A stretch of DNA of 64,000 bases, taken from the NCBI RefSeq assembly GCF_900197595.1, contig NZ_FZLO01000001.1, forward strand, positions 248,001-312,000, read 5' to 3'. Shown here piece by piece: positions 9,813 through 18,707 of the stretch (positions within the stretch are counted from its first letter, which is position 1; each line of letters opens with the position of its first letter). This stretch comes from Scatolibacter rhodanostii. Its GTDB lineage: Bacteria > Bacillota > Clostridia > Oscillospirales > Acutalibacteraceae. The notes under the pieces are model-generated. The model was given only the letters and a program-made list of their open reading frames with translations. It did no database searches and was not told the DNA's origin. The position numbers and the translations under genes are program-made.

Positions 9813-9854
9813 AATCACCCTCAAATTGCAGAAGATAAATTTGGGGGTGATTTT
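9813..9854 (+). terminator. Terminator hairpin that also buries a ribosome-binding site
   Basis: Arms 9813-9827 (AATCACCCTCAAATT) and 9838-9852 form 15 bp with a single G-U pair and a 10-nt loop, followed by TTTT. It sits after asnA and looks like its terminator. The right arm contains GGGGGTGA, an excellent Shine-Dalgarno placed 6-7 bases before ATG 9857. Any transcript reading into the next small gene would therefore have its ribosome site paired in this helix. Confidence 0.7.
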
Positions 9855-9856
9855 AA

Positions 9857-10057
9857 ATGTTTCCGTATTTTTTAGGTGGAGCTTTAAATAATAGTTCTCT
9901 GACACCACTAGTGCCGTTTGCTTTTGCAGATAGTGATTTCTTCAACAATCGAGGAATGTCAGATGAAGTAAGAGCTGCTATTGAAGAACGAAAAGATGAG
10001 ATTCACTCAGAAGAAGACTTGCACCGCATTGCGCACGAAGTCACGCAAAAAAGATAA
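9857..10057 (+). CDS. Small acidic protein of unknown function (66 aa)
   Basis: I do not recognise this protein. A hydrophobic, Phe/Pro-rich N-terminal third (FPYFLGGALNN and LVPFAFADSDFF) is followed by a charged, helical C-terminal half with a DEVRAAIEERKDEI segment. It is supported as a gene by the strong GGGGGTGA ribosome site, the 15-bp hairpin overlapping that site, and a clean intrinsic terminator 15 bases after its stop. No signal peptide cleavage site or catalytic motif is apparent. Confidence 0.6.
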   Translation: MFPYFLGGALNNSSLTPLVPFAFADSDFFNNRGMSDEVRAAIEERKDEIHSEEDLHRIAHEVTQKR

Positions 10058-10072
10058 GCAAAAGGCAAACAG

Positions 10073-10100
10073 AAAACCTGACTGAAAAAGTCAGGTTTTT
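10073..10100 (+). terminator. Intrinsic terminator after the 66-aa gene
   Basis: AAAACCTGACT (10073-10083) pairs with AGTCAGGTTTT (10089-10099) around a 5-nt loop and ends in a T run. It separates the small gene from the metK transcription unit. Confidence 0.85.
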
Positions 10101-10139
10101 GTCTGATTCGATAAAGCTCACTAAATTTCGTAAAAATCA

Positions 10140-10168
10140 TTGACAAGCGGATGAGCACAGAATATAAT
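10140..10168 (+). promoter_or_regulatory. Consensus promoter of the SAM riboswitch/metK unit
   Basis: Perfect -35 TTGACA (10140-10145), 17-bp spacer and perfect -10 TATAAT (10163-10168). Predicted transcription starts near 10175, about 20 bases before the riboswitch P1 helix. Confidence 0.85.
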
Positions 10169-10195
10169 AAAATACGTAATTTAAAACAGAATATT

Positions 10196-10291
10196 CCTTA
10201 TCAAGAGTGGCGGAGGGACAGGCCCTGTGATGCCCGGCAACCTATATTTATTATAAGGTGCCAAATCCTGCGGTTAATCCGAAAGATGAGG
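10196..10291 (+). promoter_or_regulatory. SAM-I (S-box) riboswitch controlling metK
   Basis: The S-box consensus blocks appear in order: CTTATCAAGAGTGGCGG, GGGACAGGCCCTGTGATGCCC, CGGCAACCT, AAGGTGCCAAATCCTGC and GAAAGATGAGG. P1 is formed by 10196-10202 (CCTTATC) and 10285-10291 (GATGAGG). A terminator begins nine bases later. When SAM binds, P1 is stabilised and transcription stops before metK, giving feedback on SAM synthesis. The presence of the aptamer is seen directly; the switching logic is family knowledge. Confidence 0.96.
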
Positions 10292-10299
10292 CAAGTGAA

Positions 10300-10326
10300 A
10301 TCCCTCTCTTTATGAGAGGGATTTTT
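10300..10326 (+). terminator. Riboswitch-controlled terminator
   Basis: ATCCCTCTC (10300-10308) pairs with GAGAGGGAT (10314-10322) around a TTTAT loop and is followed by a T run to 10326. It is the expression platform of the S-box riboswitch and lies 72 bases before the metK start. Confidence 0.9.
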
Positions 10327-10397
10327 AAATATCTCTAAGTTCGACTCTTGTTTAACCAATCTGTTTTAAAAAGAATAATGATTGATGGAGGTACAAA

Positions 10398-11570
10398 ATG
10401 AAATTTTTTACATCTGAGTCTGTCACTGAAGGACATCCAGATAAGCTTTGTGACCAAATTTCTGATGCCATTTTAGATGCGATTTTAATACAGGACCCGA
10501 ATGCCCATGTAGCTTGTGAAACCACCACAACAACAGGTTTAGTTCATATCATGGGCGAAATATCCACCAATTGTTATGTGGATATTCCTGCAGTGGTACG
10601 TGAAGTCGTAAAAGATATTGGCTATAATAAACCTGAATATGGCTTTGACGGCAATTCTTGCGCTGTTTTAACTTCAATTGATAATCAATCGCCTGATATT
10701 GCGATGGGTGTGAATCAATCGTTTGAAGCCAAAAACGGTGAGACAGATGAAAACAGTTTGATTGGTGCTGGTGACCAGGGAATGATGTTCGGCTATGCTT
10801 GTGATGAAACACCGGAGTTAATGCCCCTTGCCATTTCACTGTCTCACAAATTGGCTAAAAGACTGACAGAAGTGCGCAAAAATGGTACGCTTTCCTATTT
10901 ACGTCCCGATGGCAAAACACAGATTACTGTGGAGTATGACGGTGATGAAATCAAGCGAGTGGAAGCGATTGTTATTTCAAGCCAGCATGATGAAGACATC
11001 AAGCTAGCTGATTTGCGCGAAGATTTAATCCATCATGTTATCGAGCCAATTGTTCCTGCACATTACATTGATGAAAATACGAAGATTTATATCAATCCAA
11101 CAGGACGATTTGTTATCGGCGGACCAGTGGGAGACAGTGGTTTGACAGGACGTAAAATCATTGTGGACACCTACGGTGGATACGGACGTCATGGCGGCGG
11201 TGCTTTCTCCGGAAAAGACCCAACCAAGGTAGACCGTTCTGCAGCTTATGCAGCCAGAAAAGTAGCCAAAAATATTGTAGCGGCAAAACTCGCCAAGAAG
11301 TGTGAAGTTGAGCTTGCTTATGCAATTGGAGTAGCGACCCCAGTTTCTATTATGGTCGATACTTTTGGAACAGGAACCGTGTCAGATGAAGTTTTGTCAG
11401 AGGCCGTGACGAAAGCCTTTGATTTGCGACCCACTGCCATTATTAAGGAATTGGACTTGCGCCGTCCGATCTACCGCCAGTTGGCAGCTTATGGACATAT
11501 GGGGCGTGAAGATTTAGATGTAAATTGGGAAAAGACCGATAAGATAGATGCAATTCGAAATGCTCTGTAA
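10398..11570 (+). CDS. metK: S-adenosylmethionine synthetase
   Basis: Makes SAM from methionine and ATP. At 390 residues it is normal length, with the N-terminal signature [19 protein letters not shown], the ATP-site hexapeptide GAGDQG, and the glycine-rich [18 protein letters not shown]. Shine-Dalgarno GGAGG precedes ATG 10398. Expression is governed by the upstream SAM-I riboswitch and terminator. A terminator follows the stop, so the unit appears monocistronic. Confidence 0.98.
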   Translation: MKFFTSESVTEGHPDKLCDQISDAILDAILIQDPNAHVACETTTTTGLVHIMGEISTNCYVDIPAVVREVVKDIGYNKPEYGFDGNSCAVLTSIDNQSPDIAMGVNQSFEAKNGETDENSLIGAGDQGMMFGYACDETPELMPLAISLSHKLAKRLTEVRKNGTLSYLRPDGKTQITVEYDGDEIKRVEAIVISSQHDEDIKLADLREDLIHHVIEPIVPAHYIDENTKIYINPTGRFVIGGPVGDSGLTGRKIIVDTYGGYGRHGGGAFSGKDPTKVDRSAAYAARKVAKNIVAAKLAKKCEVELAYAIGVATPVSIMVDTFGTGTVSDEVLSEAVTKAFDLRPTAIIKELDLRRPIYRQLAAYGHMGREDLDVNWEKTDKIDAIRNAL

Positions 11571-11576
11571 AAGGAT

Positions 11577-11610
11577 AAAGAAGCCGGCAGTGTTGGTCGG
11601 CTTTCTTTAT
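11577..11610 (+). terminator. Intrinsic terminator after metK
   Basis: AAAGAAGCCG pairs with CGGCTTTCTTT with one bulged base and an 11-nt loop, ending in a T-rich tail. It separates metK from the ECF S-component gene. Confidence 0.75.
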
Positions 11611-11672
11611 CTAGCACAATTAATGTCTTTTCTAAAGGGTAGTGCAACATAAATGTTAAAAGGGGTAAATAC

Positions 11673-12215
11673 ATGAAGCAAAAAACTTTTACTTACAAAT
11701 TAGTTTTGGCGGCCGTTTGTTTAGCTTTGGCCATGATTCTGCCTATGTTCATTGGTAGAATTCCGAGTATCGGCCGTGCACTTTCACCGATGCATTTGCC
11801 GGTATTGCTATGCGGCTTTTTGGCAGGACCAATTTTGGGAGGCGTTGTGGGGGTGCTGGCACCGCTTTTAAATAGTGTCTTAACAGGAGCACCTCCACTT
11901 TTTCCTATGGCCATTTCTATGGCATTTGAATTAGCTGGTTATGGTATCTTGAGTGGCCTTTTCTATTATGTCATCTTTAAAAAGCACAAGGACTTTGTCA
12001 GAATTTTTGCAAGCTTGATTTTGGCGATGCTGTTTGGCAGAATCATTTGGGGTATTGCCATGCTGCTTCTATTGGGACTCAGCGGTGCAGGGCAATTTAC
12101 TTGGGCAGCTTTTCTTTCAGGTGCTTTCATAGGAGCGGTGCCAGCCATAATTTCACAGGTTATTTTAGTGCCGGTGATTGTACTTGCCTTAAAAAAAGCA
12201 AAAATTATGGAATGA
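11673..12215 (+). CDS. ECF transporter S component-like membrane protein
   Basis: A 180-residue, very hydrophobic protein with about six membrane segments. The N-terminal cytoplasmic start plus the PMHLPVLLCGFLAGPILGGVVGVLAPLLN region is typical of substrate-binding S subunits of energy-coupling-factor vitamin transporters. The shared A, A' and T subunits are not in this window, as is usual for group II ECF systems. The substrate cannot be read from sequence. It lies downstream of metK, but a terminator intervenes, so control by the SAM riboswitch is unlikely. Confidence 0.75.
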   Translation: MKQKTFTYKLVLAAVCLALAMILPMFIGRIPSIGRALSPMHLPVLLCGFLAGPILGGVVGVLAPLLNSVLTGAPPLFPMAISMAFELAGYGILSGLFYYVIFKKHKDFVRIFASLILAMLFGRIIWGIAMLLLLGLSGAGQFTWAAFLSGAFIGAVPAIISQVILVPVIVLALKKAKIME

Positions 12216-12287
12216 TAGGCAATTTCTCTTTATTTTTTGCATAAAAAGAGGTATAATAGTCACAACACATCATGGCGGTGAACAGGA

Positions 12288-13172
12288 TTGAGAAGAAAAA
12301 AATCGGCAGTTATTTTAAAAAATAAAGAATTAGGACATTTTATCAGCAAGAAAAGACTTTTCATTAAAGGCTCTAAGCTTAGTGAAAGAAAAATGAGACG
12401 TGCTGAAGTGATTCTACGAACGCTTATTGGAATAGGCTTTGTGCTTGTTTTAATTGCTGTTTTTGTTTTTATTTTCGTGTTCTTGATTCCCTATTTGCAG
12501 TCAAAAGTTTCGAACACACCTGAAGAAACTGTTTCGGACGCCCAATCGGTTGTGTCTTTTGAACCGCAAGCATCTTATGATAATATGGGATTGCCGATTT
12601 TAAGCAATGAAATCAATCTTCGTCTAATCAATTGGGAGAACCCTTCTGATGAAAGATTTAAACCCAAAGTACAGAAAGTTAGCGGTGTGGAAGTAGATGC
12701 CGACATGGCGACAGCCCTTAAAACCATGCTAGAGGCAGCCAAAAATGCAGGCTACCTAATTGAACTTTCTGATGGTTATGTGTCTTATGAAATGCAGCAA
12801 GAACGGTATGACGCCAAGGTGAGTGAACTGATGGAGCAAGAAGGGCAGTCTTTGGTCATGGCCAAAACTAACGCAAAGAAGTCAGTACCTTTAGCAGGGC
12901 AGAGTGATTTTCAAACTGGCTTATGTGTGAAACTAAAGGCAGATATAGAAACTTTTGCCGATTCACAGACCTATGAATGGCTTGAAAAACATATGCATGA
13001 ATACGGTTTTATCTTTCGCTTTCCCGATAATAGCAGAGAAAACCATACAACGCATACCGGTTTAACAGCGGATAACACGGTCATTCGCTATGTAGGACAA
13101 GAAAATGCTAAATTTATTCATACTTCAGGCATGTGCTTAGAAGAATATGTAGATTATCTGGCAAATCGTTGA
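12288..13172 (+). CDS. VanY-like (peptidase M15) domain protein lacking zinc ligands
   Basis: Membrane-anchored protein: basic N-terminus, one membrane segment (about residues 47-70), then an extracellular D,D-carboxypeptidase-like domain of the VanY/YodJ type. The fold's landmarks are visible: GYVSYEMQQERY, SDFQTGLCVKL, WLEKHMHEYGFIFRFP, IRYVG and a terminal CLEEYVDYL. However, active relatives have S-x-H-x-x-G-x-A-x-D and E-P-W-H-x-R-Y; here the His and Asp of the first motif are Phe and Lys, and the Glu and His of the second are absent (TADNTVIRYVG). It should not bind catalytic zinc. The start is probably TTG 12288; ATG 12393 (residue 36) is possible, and neither has a strong ribosome site. 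Confidence 0.75.
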   Translation: MRRKKSAVILKNKELGHFISKKRLFIKGSKLSERKMRRAEVILRTLIGIGFVLVLIAVFVFIFVFLIPYLQSKVSNTPEETVSDAQSVVSFEPQASYDNMGLPILSNEINLRLINWENPSDERFKPKVQKVSGVEVDADMATALKTMLEAAKNAGYLIELSDGYVSYEMQQERYDAKVSELMEQEGQSLVMAKTNAKKSVPLAGQSDFQTGLCVKLKADIETFADSQTYEWLEKHMHEYGFIFRFPDNSRENHTTHTGLTADNTVIRYVGQENAKFIHTSGMCLEEYVDYLANR

Positions 13173-13190
13173 CAAATGCAGAAAAAATAC

Positions 13191-13219
13191 TTGCAAAACA
13201 AAGCGAGTTATGATAGTAT
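13191..13219 (+). promoter_or_regulatory. Promoter of the L19 leader/rplS unit
   Basis: A -35 TTGCAA (13191-13196) is followed after 17 bp by TAGTAT (13214-13219) preceded by an extended -10 TG (13211-13212). Transcription would start just before the L19 leader fold. Confidence 0.6.
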
Positions 13220-13231
13220 TGTAAAGTATTT

Positions 13232-13345
13232 GAAGTCCGCAGGTTTCTCGCATGCTGCCTGTGGGAGTCAAAGTGCTTTTCAGCACCGAGAAGCGGACAG
13301 TCCACTGCCAAATGGCAAGAATGTCTGATTAAAATTTTGGAGGAT
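13232..13345 (+). promoter_or_regulatory. Ribosomal protein L19 leader
   Basis: A long-range helix joins GTCCGC (13235-13240) to GCGGAC (13293-13298), enclosing two hairpins, one of which is GTGCT/AGCAC around 13272-13285. It is followed by the TGCCA-AA-TGGCA hairpin (13306-13317) just before the rplS ribosome site GGAGG. This arrangement and its position match the Firmicutes L19 autoregulatory leader, where free L19 is thought to repress its own synthesis. The fold is seen; the identity is from my recollection of the family. Confidence 0.7.
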
Positions 13346-13352
13346 TTATCAA

Positions 13353-13697
13353 ATGGATGCTATGAAATTAATTTCACAAGACTCTTTAAAATCAGAGTTG
13401 CCTACTTTTTCTGTAGGAGACACAGTAAGAGTCAGCGTAAATATTCGCGAAGGCGAAAGAGAAAGAGTTCAGCTTTTTGAAGGCACTGTCATTGCTCGCA
13501 AAGGCAGCGGTGTTAGCGAAACATTCACAGTACGTCGCGTTTCTTATGGCGTAGGTGTGGAAAGAGTTTTCCCAATTCACTCACCGAATATTAAGGGTGT
13601 TGATGTGATTCGTCACGGCCGTGTTCGCAGAGCAAAACTTTATTATCTTCGTGATAGAGTGGGTAAAGCTGCTAAGGTTAAAGAAAAGATTAGATAA
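13353..13697 (+). CDS. rplS: 50S ribosomal protein L19
   Basis: Ribosomal protein at the 30S-50S interface. Length 114 and motifs [43 protein letters not shown] and [11 protein letters not shown] are diagnostic. Shine-Dalgarno GGAGGA lies ten bases before ATG 13353. It is preceded by a structured autoregulatory leader and closed by a strong terminator, although lepB follows within 70 bases. Confidence 0.98.
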   Translation: MDAMKLISQDSLKSELPTFSVGDTVRVSVNIREGERERVQLFEGTVIARKGSGVSETFTVRRVSYGVGVERVFPIHSPNIKGVDVIRHGRVRRAKLYYLRDRVGKAAKVKEKIR

Positions 13698-13706
13698 GAG
13701 ATTATT

Positions 13707-13733
13707 TAAAAGGGACATTACAGTCCCTTTTTT
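13707..13733 (+). terminator. Intrinsic terminator after rplS
   Basis: AAAAGGGAC pairs with GTCCCTTTT around a six-base loop and is followed by further T residues. It ends the rplS transcript before lepB. Confidence 0.85.
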
Positions 13734-13764
13734 GCTATGTAAATTCGTTTGAGCAGGTGATGAG

Positions 13765-14337
13765 ATGAAATACGCCAGTAAAGGGAATAAGCGAAAAAAG
13801 GTGAGTCTTTTCTTCTTTGATGTGGCGGATGTTCTTGTTAGTTCTATCGTAATTGTCGCCATTGTCTTTACTTTCTTGTTCCGTGTTATCACGGTCGATG
13901 GCCCCTCAATGACACCTAACTATGTGGATGGAGGGAAGGTCCTTGTCAGCAGTTGGACAACATCACCCAAACTGGGAGATGTTGTGATTATTACAGATGT
14001 GCTAGAAGCGGGTCCGATAATCAAAAGAGTGATTGCAACAGAAGGACAAACAGTAGATTTTGACACAGTGACTAAAAGTGTTGTGGTAGATGGCGTGCAG
14101 ATAGATGATAGTCAGTTCGGTGTTGAAAGCGGCATTACCGAAGTGATATGGCAGAACTATGAGATGTTGAATTTTCCGCAGGTTGTGCCAAAAGGCTATG
14201 TATTTGTGTTAGGTGACAATAGGATTTTTTCTAAAGATAGCCGTTTTGCCGAAATCGGTATGATTGACAAAAGAAAAATTCTAGGAAAAGCGCTTGTAAA
14301 TATATACCCGTTCAAAACATTTGGCGCAGCAAAATAA
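13765..14337 (+). CDS. lepB: Signal peptidase I
   Basis: Membrane serine protease that removes signal peptides from secreted proteins. It is a short Gram-positive type (190 residues) with one N-terminal membrane segment (about 22-40). The catalytic Ser48 lies in DGPSMTPN and the general-base Lys87 in IIKRVIA; the C-terminal box GDNRIFSKDSR is conserved. It lies between rplS and rbgA, a common Clostridia order (rplS-lepB-rbgA-rnhB-yraN). Confidence 0.95.
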   Translation: MKYASKGNKRKKVSLFFFDVADVLVSSIVIVAIVFTFLFRVITVDGPSMTPNYVDGGKVLVSSWTTSPKLGDVVIITDVLEAGPIIKRVIATEGQTVDFDTVTKSVVVDGVQIDDSQFGVESGITEVIWQNYEMLNFPQVVPKGYVFVLGDNRIFSKDSRFAEIGMIDKRKILGKALVNIYPFKTFGAAK

Positions 14338-14349
14338 GGAGTGAAGAAA

Positions 14350-15228
14350 TTGGCAGAAATGCAGTCTATTCAGTGGTTTCCCGGGCACATGGCAAAGACG
14401 CGCCGAAAAATCACAGAGGATTTAAAACTAGTAGATGTTGTAGCAGAAATTGTAGACGCAAGAATTCCCTACAGTAGTGCCAACCCTGTGCTGCGAAATA
14501 TTGTGAAAAATAAGCCGAAAATCATTTTACTTAATAAAAGTGATGTGGCTGACAGCAAAGAAACGCAGAAATGGATTAATAAATATAAAGAGAAATCAGA
14601 AATTGCGATTCCCATTGATTGTAAAACAGGTAGAGGCTTGCCTCAATTTAAAGCGGCTATTCGAGAAGCTTTAAAAGATCAAATTGCTGTTTGGGATAGC
14701 AAAGGTATGATTGGGCGACCGATTCGTATTATGGTGTTAGGCATTCCTAATGTCGGTAAATCATCGCTGATTAACAAGCTGATTAAAGGAGCCAAAGGTA
14801 AGGCCGAAGTGCAAGATAAACCAGGTGTTACTAGACAAAACCGTTGGTTTACCGTAGAAAAAGGGCTTGAGCTTTTAGATACACCTGGCGTATTGTGGCC
14901 GAAATTCGAAGATCAGACGGTGGGAGAAAAACTGGCTTTTACAGGAGCAGTAAAAGATCAGGTCATGGATATTGAACTTCTGGCATATCGTTTATTGGAA
15001 AATCTCATGCAGCATTATCCGTCAGCTGTGCGAACCAGATATAAATTGGATGATACTGTGAACGAGAAATCAGCTGGGCATGAAATTTTGGAGCAGATTG
15101 GCCGCAAAAGAGGAATGCTTATTTCGGGCGGCGAAATCGATTTGGAACGAGCATCTATTATGGTTGTAGATGAGTTTAGAGCTGGAAAATTAGGAAAAAT
15201 CACCTTGGAGCGAGCTGATGAATTTTGA
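14350..15228 (+). CDS. rbgA: Ribosome biogenesis GTPase RbgA/YlqF
   Basis: Circularly permuted GTPase required for late 50S subunit assembly. The N-terminus [14 protein letters not shown] is diagnostic. G4 (LNKSD) precedes G1 (GIPNVGKSS, about 131-139) and G3 (DTPG), the permuted order, and a C-terminal RNA-binding domain follows. TTG 14350 is preferred because AAGGAG ends eight bases upstream. GTG 14341 overlaps the ribosome site, and ATG 14359, which gives the usual family N-terminus, is too far from it. It overlaps rnhB by 11 bases. Confidence 0.94.
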   Translation: MAEMQSIQWFPGHMAKTRRKITEDLKLVDVVAEIVDARIPYSSANPVLRNIVKNKPKIILLNKSDVADSKETQKWINKYKEKSEIAIPIDCKTGRGLPQFKAAIREALKDQIAVWDSKGMIGRPIRIMVLGIPNVGKSSLINKLIKGAKGKAEVQDKPGVTRQNRWFTVEKGLELLDTPGVLWPKFEDQTVGEKLAFTGAVKDQVMDIELLAYRLLENLMQHYPSAVRTRYKLDDTVNEKSAGHEILEQIGRKRGMLISGGEIDLERASIMVVDEFRAGKLGKITLERADEF

Positions 15229-15835
15229 ATTTGAACAGGCTGCTTATGCAAAAGGTTATCAGGCTGTTTGCGGTATAGACGAAGTAGGCAGAGGCCCGCT
15301 GATTGGGCCTGTATGTGCAGCGGCGGTTATTTTGAACCCTGAAGATGAAATTAAAGGGTTGAATGATTCTAAAAAGTTGACTGAAAAAAAGAGAGAAATA
15401 CTTTTTGATATCATTATGGAACGTGCTTTAGCCGTAGGAATCGGTTTTGCTTCCTCAGAAGAAATTGATGAAATTAATATATTACAGGCAACTTTTTTGG
15501 CGATGAAAAGAGCTTGTGAAAGTTTGCCGCAGAAAGCTGATTTTGCTTTGGTTGATGGTAACAAATTTCCGTCCCAATTAGGTATTCAGGGTGAAGCCAT
15601 TGTAAAAGGTGACGGCAAGTCTCCCAGTATTGCAGCTGCTTCCATTATCGCCAAAGTCAGCCGTGATAGGCTGATGGTTGAATTGGACAGAGAATATCCG
15701 CAATATGGATTTGCAGCTCATAAAGGATATCCAACGGCAGCCCATTATCGTGCTTTGGACGAATTTGGTGAAATAGAAGGTTACCGCAAAACCTTTTTAA
15801 GGAAATATTATGCGAAAAGGAAAAGTACCGAATAA
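15218..15835 (+). CDS. rnhB: Ribonuclease HII
   Basis: Cuts RNA in RNA-DNA hybrids and removes misincorporated ribonucleotides. The catalytic acidic residues are visible: D21-E22 in [10 protein letters not shown], an Asp in ALVDGNK and another in [12 protein letters not shown]. The C-terminal [13 protein letters not shown] motif is also typical. At 205 residues it is normal length. It starts inside the end of rbgA and ends inside yraN, so the three genes are translationally coupled. Confidence 0.96.
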   Translation: MNFEFEQAAYAKGYQAVCGIDEVGRGPLIGPVCAAAVILNPEDEIKGLNDSKKLTEKKREILFDIIMERALAVGIGFASSEEIDEINILQATFLAMKRACESLPQKADFALVDGNKFPSQLGIQGEAIVKGDGKSPSIAAASIIAKVSRDRLMVELDREYPQYGFAAHKGYPTAAHYRALDEFGEIEGYRKTFLRKYYAKRKSTE

Positions 15836-16181
15836 CAGTAGCGGCGTTGTAGGAGAATTGGTTGCGGCAAAAGAATTGCAGGCACATGGTTTTGAAATAC
15901 TTTGTCGTAATTATCATACCCGTTTTGGAGAAATTGACATAATCGTTAAAGACAGCCTATATATTATATTTGTAGAGGTGAAAACACGAGAAACCGGCTC
16001 TCTTTCACACCCGTTTGAGGCTATTACATCAGCAAAACAAAAGAAGATTATTTTGGCAGCGCAAGATTATTTGCAAAACAATCCGTCTAATCTTCAGCCA
16101 CGTTTTGATGCCATTGCAGTCATAACGGAAAAGGGAAAAGTAGAAAGTGTGACACATCTGGAAAATGCATTTATGGCATAG
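15810..16181 (+). CDS. YraN/UPF0102 family nuclease-like protein
   Basis: A 123-residue protein of the UPF0102 family with a Holliday-junction-resolvase-like (restriction-endonuclease) fold. The core motif is visible: [28 protein letters not shown] (metal-binding Asp) and [10 protein letters not shown] (E-x-K). The biochemical role of the family is not established. It overlaps the 3' end of rnhB by 26 bases, as in many Firmicutes. Confidence 0.92.
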   Translation: MRKGKVPNNSSGVVGELVAAKELQAHGFEILCRNYHTRFGEIDIIVKDSLYIIFVEVKTRETGSLSHPFEAITSAKQKKIILAAQDYLQNNPSNLQPRFDAIAVITEKGKVESVTHLENAFMA

Positions 16182-16191
16182 GAGGATTGTG

Positions 16192-17130
16192 ATGAAGTAT
16201 TTTGATTTACATTGTGATACCATTGTAGAGTGTGCAAAACAGCAAAAAGGTCTCCGCGCAAATGATTTGCATATTGACATAGAGAGAGGGAAAACACTGG
16301 AACAATATGTCCAGTGCTTTGCTGTGTTTATACAGGATACGATTCCGGAAGAAGAGGCTTTTCTTTTCTTTGAACAAAAGGCTCTATTGCTTCGGCAGGA
16401 ATGCAAAAAAAACAAGAAAAATATAAGGCTCTGCCATGAAGCCGGAGATTTAGCGAAAGCAAGAAAATCAGGTAAAATGGGAGCTGTTTTGACAATCGAA
16501 AACGGTTCAGCACTGTCGGGCAATTTAGAGAATCTTGACCGCATGGCGAAGCTGGGCGTTAAAATGATAACCCTCACTTGGAATGGTGACAATAAAATTG
16601 GAACAGGAGCGGCTACTGATACTAAAAAAGGAATTACTCCTTTTGGTATATTGGCACTCAAAAAAATGGAACGATTGGGCATTGTAGCGGATATTTCACA
16701 TGCCAGTGATTATTTATTTGAAGATGTAGCGGCCCTTTCACAGAAACCCATTGTGGCCTCCCATTCAAATTCTCGAAAAGTTTTCCAGCATCGGCGCAAT
16801 CTGACAGATGAGCAGTTCGAAGTAATTTGCCGCAAAAAAGGCTTAGTAGGACTGAACTTTTATAAAGAGTTTTTACGAAGCGAAGCAGATGAAGCTGATA
16901 TGGAAGATATTTTGCGTCATGCAGAGCATTTTCTCTCACTGGGTGGAGAAGATGTTGTGGCAATGGGCAGCGACTTTGACGGCGCGGATATGCCAAAAGG
17001 GATAAAAGGTATCGAATCAGTTGGTGAATTATATAACTTGTTCCTGCAAAAAAACTATAAAGAATCTTTGGTAAGAAAAATATTCTTTGAAAATGCAGAA
17101 AGCTTCTTTATTCGCAATAATTTACTTTGA
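16192..17130 (+). CDS. Membrane dipeptidase (peptidase M19, renal dipeptidase family)
   Basis: Zinc-dependent dipeptidase of amidohydrolase fold, 312 residues. It starts with FDLHCDT carrying the first metal ligands, then ENGSALSG (bridging Glu region), LTWNGDN, ADISHAS and ASHSNSR (His ligands), and MGSDFDGA near the C-terminus. ATG 16192 is supported by AGGAGG ten bases upstream; an earlier in-frame ATG at 16165 lies inside yraN and lacks a site. No signal peptide is visible, so it is probably cytoplasmic, processing D- or L-dipeptides. Confidence 0.93.
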   Translation: MKYFDLHCDTIVECAKQQKGLRANDLHIDIERGKTLEQYVQCFAVFIQDTIPEEEAFLFFEQKALLLRQECKKNKKNIRLCHEAGDLAKARKSGKMGAVLTIENGSALSGNLENLDRMAKLGVKMITLTWNGDNKIGTGAATDTKKGITPFGILALKKMERLGIVADISHASDYLFEDVAALSQKPIVASHSNSRKVFQHRRNLTDEQFEVICRKKGLVGLNFYKEFLRSEADEADMEDILRHAEHFLSLGGEDVVAMGSDFDGADMPKGIKGIESVGELYNLFLQKNYKESLVRKIFFENAESFFIRNNLL

Positions 17131-17192
17131 CATATGCAGTTGCTGCGTGTAAAATACTAGTATATGTGATTTTGTTTCATGGAGGAAATGCG

Positions 17193-18707
17193 ATGTTTTA
17201 TAAAAGTACCAGAAATCCTGCTTTACGCTTGAAAGCATCTGAAGCCATTGCGCAAGGATTGTCTGACGAGGGTGGCTTATTTGTACCCATGAATCTGCCG
17301 AATGTCAAAGCAAATTTTGCAGATTGGGTTAATTTGAGTTATCAGGAATTGGCAGAAGAAATATTTGGGATTTTTTTGGATGATTTCACGCAAGCAGAAA
17401 TACATGATTGCGTCAGTCAGGCGTATACTGCAGAGAAATTTGGTGGTAAAACCCCTGTGAAAATTGTACCTTTGGGTTCAAAAGATGACCATAAATGGAT
17501 ATTAGAGTTGTGGCATGGCCCGACCTGTGCCTTTAAAGATATGGCCTTACAGATTTTGCCAAGATTTTTAACGGTGGCACAATCTAAGAGCGGAGACGAC
17601 AAAGAAGCCGTTATCTTGGTAGCAACTTCTGGTGATACAGGAAAAGCAGCGTTAGAGGGATTTAAAGATGTTTCTAGTACTTCCATAGTTGTGTTTTATC
17701 CGGACGGCGGCGTGAGCCAAGTGCAGAAAAAGCAAATGGCAACGCAAGAGGGTGAAAACGTTACAGTTTGTGCAGTGAAAGGCAACTTTGATGACACGCA
17801 AACTGGGGTTAAACTCATTTTTAATAACCCTGAAATGAAGGATTTCTTGGAGAAGAAAAATTGCTTCTTTTCTAGTGCAAACTCAATTAACTGGGGTAGA
17901 CTGCTACCGCAGGTGGTGTATTATTTCTATACTTATTTTGAACTTTATCGCAAAGGCGCTATTTCTGATATGAATCAAGAGGTTAATATTGCAGTGCCGA
18001 CAGGCAATTTTGGCAATATTTTGGCGGCTTTTTATGCGAATCAGATGGGGCTACCGGTTAAAAAGTTTATTTGTGCTTCTAATGCCAACAATGTGTTAAC
18101 TGATTTTATCAGCACAGGAGTTTATAATCGAAACAGAGATTTTTACACAACAACTTCCCCCTCTATGGACATTTTGGTTTCCAGTAATCTAGAACGTTTA
18201 CTGTATTCGCTTTCCGGTGAAAACAGCGAAAAACTGACAGAATGGATGGATGCGCTGCGTACAGCAGGGAATTATACAGTGGATGGGCATACTTTCAAAG
18301 AGGTATCTTCTAAATTTTATGGCGGTTTCTGTACGGATGAAGAAACGGCATCAATCATTAAAAATACCTTTGAAACCAAGGATTATTTAGCAGATACTCA
18401 CACAGCAGTTGCAATTGGTGTCTATGATCGTTATGCTGAGGAAACAGGAGATTCTACACCTGTTATTATTGCGTCAACTGCCAGCCCTTATAAATTTTCT
18501 GAAAGCGTTTTGCCGGCACTGGGCAATCAAGAAAATATGGACGAATTTGCTAAGATTAAGAAGTTAGAAGAAATTTCGGGTGTGGCAGCTCCGACCCAAA
18601 TTAAAGAGTTAGAAAAGCTGTCAGAACGTTTTAATACGGTAATTGACAAAGAAAATATGCCTGACTTTGTTTGTGAAACAGTCACGGCAAAAAAAGGTAC
18701 TGTATGA
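17193..18707 (+). CDS. thrC: Threonine synthase
   Basis: PLP enzyme converting O-phosphohomoserine to threonine. Length 504 and the N-terminus FYKSTRNPALRLKASEAIAQGLSDEGGLFVP mark the long (ThrC type 2) form. The PLP lysine is Lys115 in CAFKDMALQ; the phosphate-binding SGDTGKAALEGF and GNFGNILA segments are intact. ATG 17193 follows GGAGGAAATGCG; an in-frame ATG at 17127 lacks a ribosome site. The stop overlaps the next gene by four bases (ATGA). Confidence 0.96.
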   Translation: MFYKSTRNPALRLKASEAIAQGLSDEGGLFVPMNLPNVKANFADWVNLSYQELAEEIFGIFLDDFTQAEIHDCVSQAYTAEKFGGKTPVKIVPLGSKDDHKWILELWHGPTCAFKDMALQILPRFLTVAQSKSGDDKEAVILVATSGDTGKAALEGFKDVSSTSIVVFYPDGGVSQVQKKQMATQEGENVTVCAVKGNFDDTQTGVKLIFNNPEMKDFLEKKNCFFSSANSINWGRLLPQVVYYFYTYFELYRKGAISDMNQEVNIAVPTGNFGNILAAFYANQMGLPVKKFICASNANNVLTDFISTGVYNRNRDFYTTTSPSMDILVSSNLERLLYSLSGENSEKLTEWMDALRTAGNYTVDGHTFKEVSSKFYGGFCTDEETASIIKNTFETKDYLADTHTAVAIGVYDRYAEETGDSTPVIIASTASPYKFSESVLPALGNQENMDEFAKIKKLEEISGVAAPTQIKELEKLSERFNTVIDKENMPDFVCETVTAKKGTV

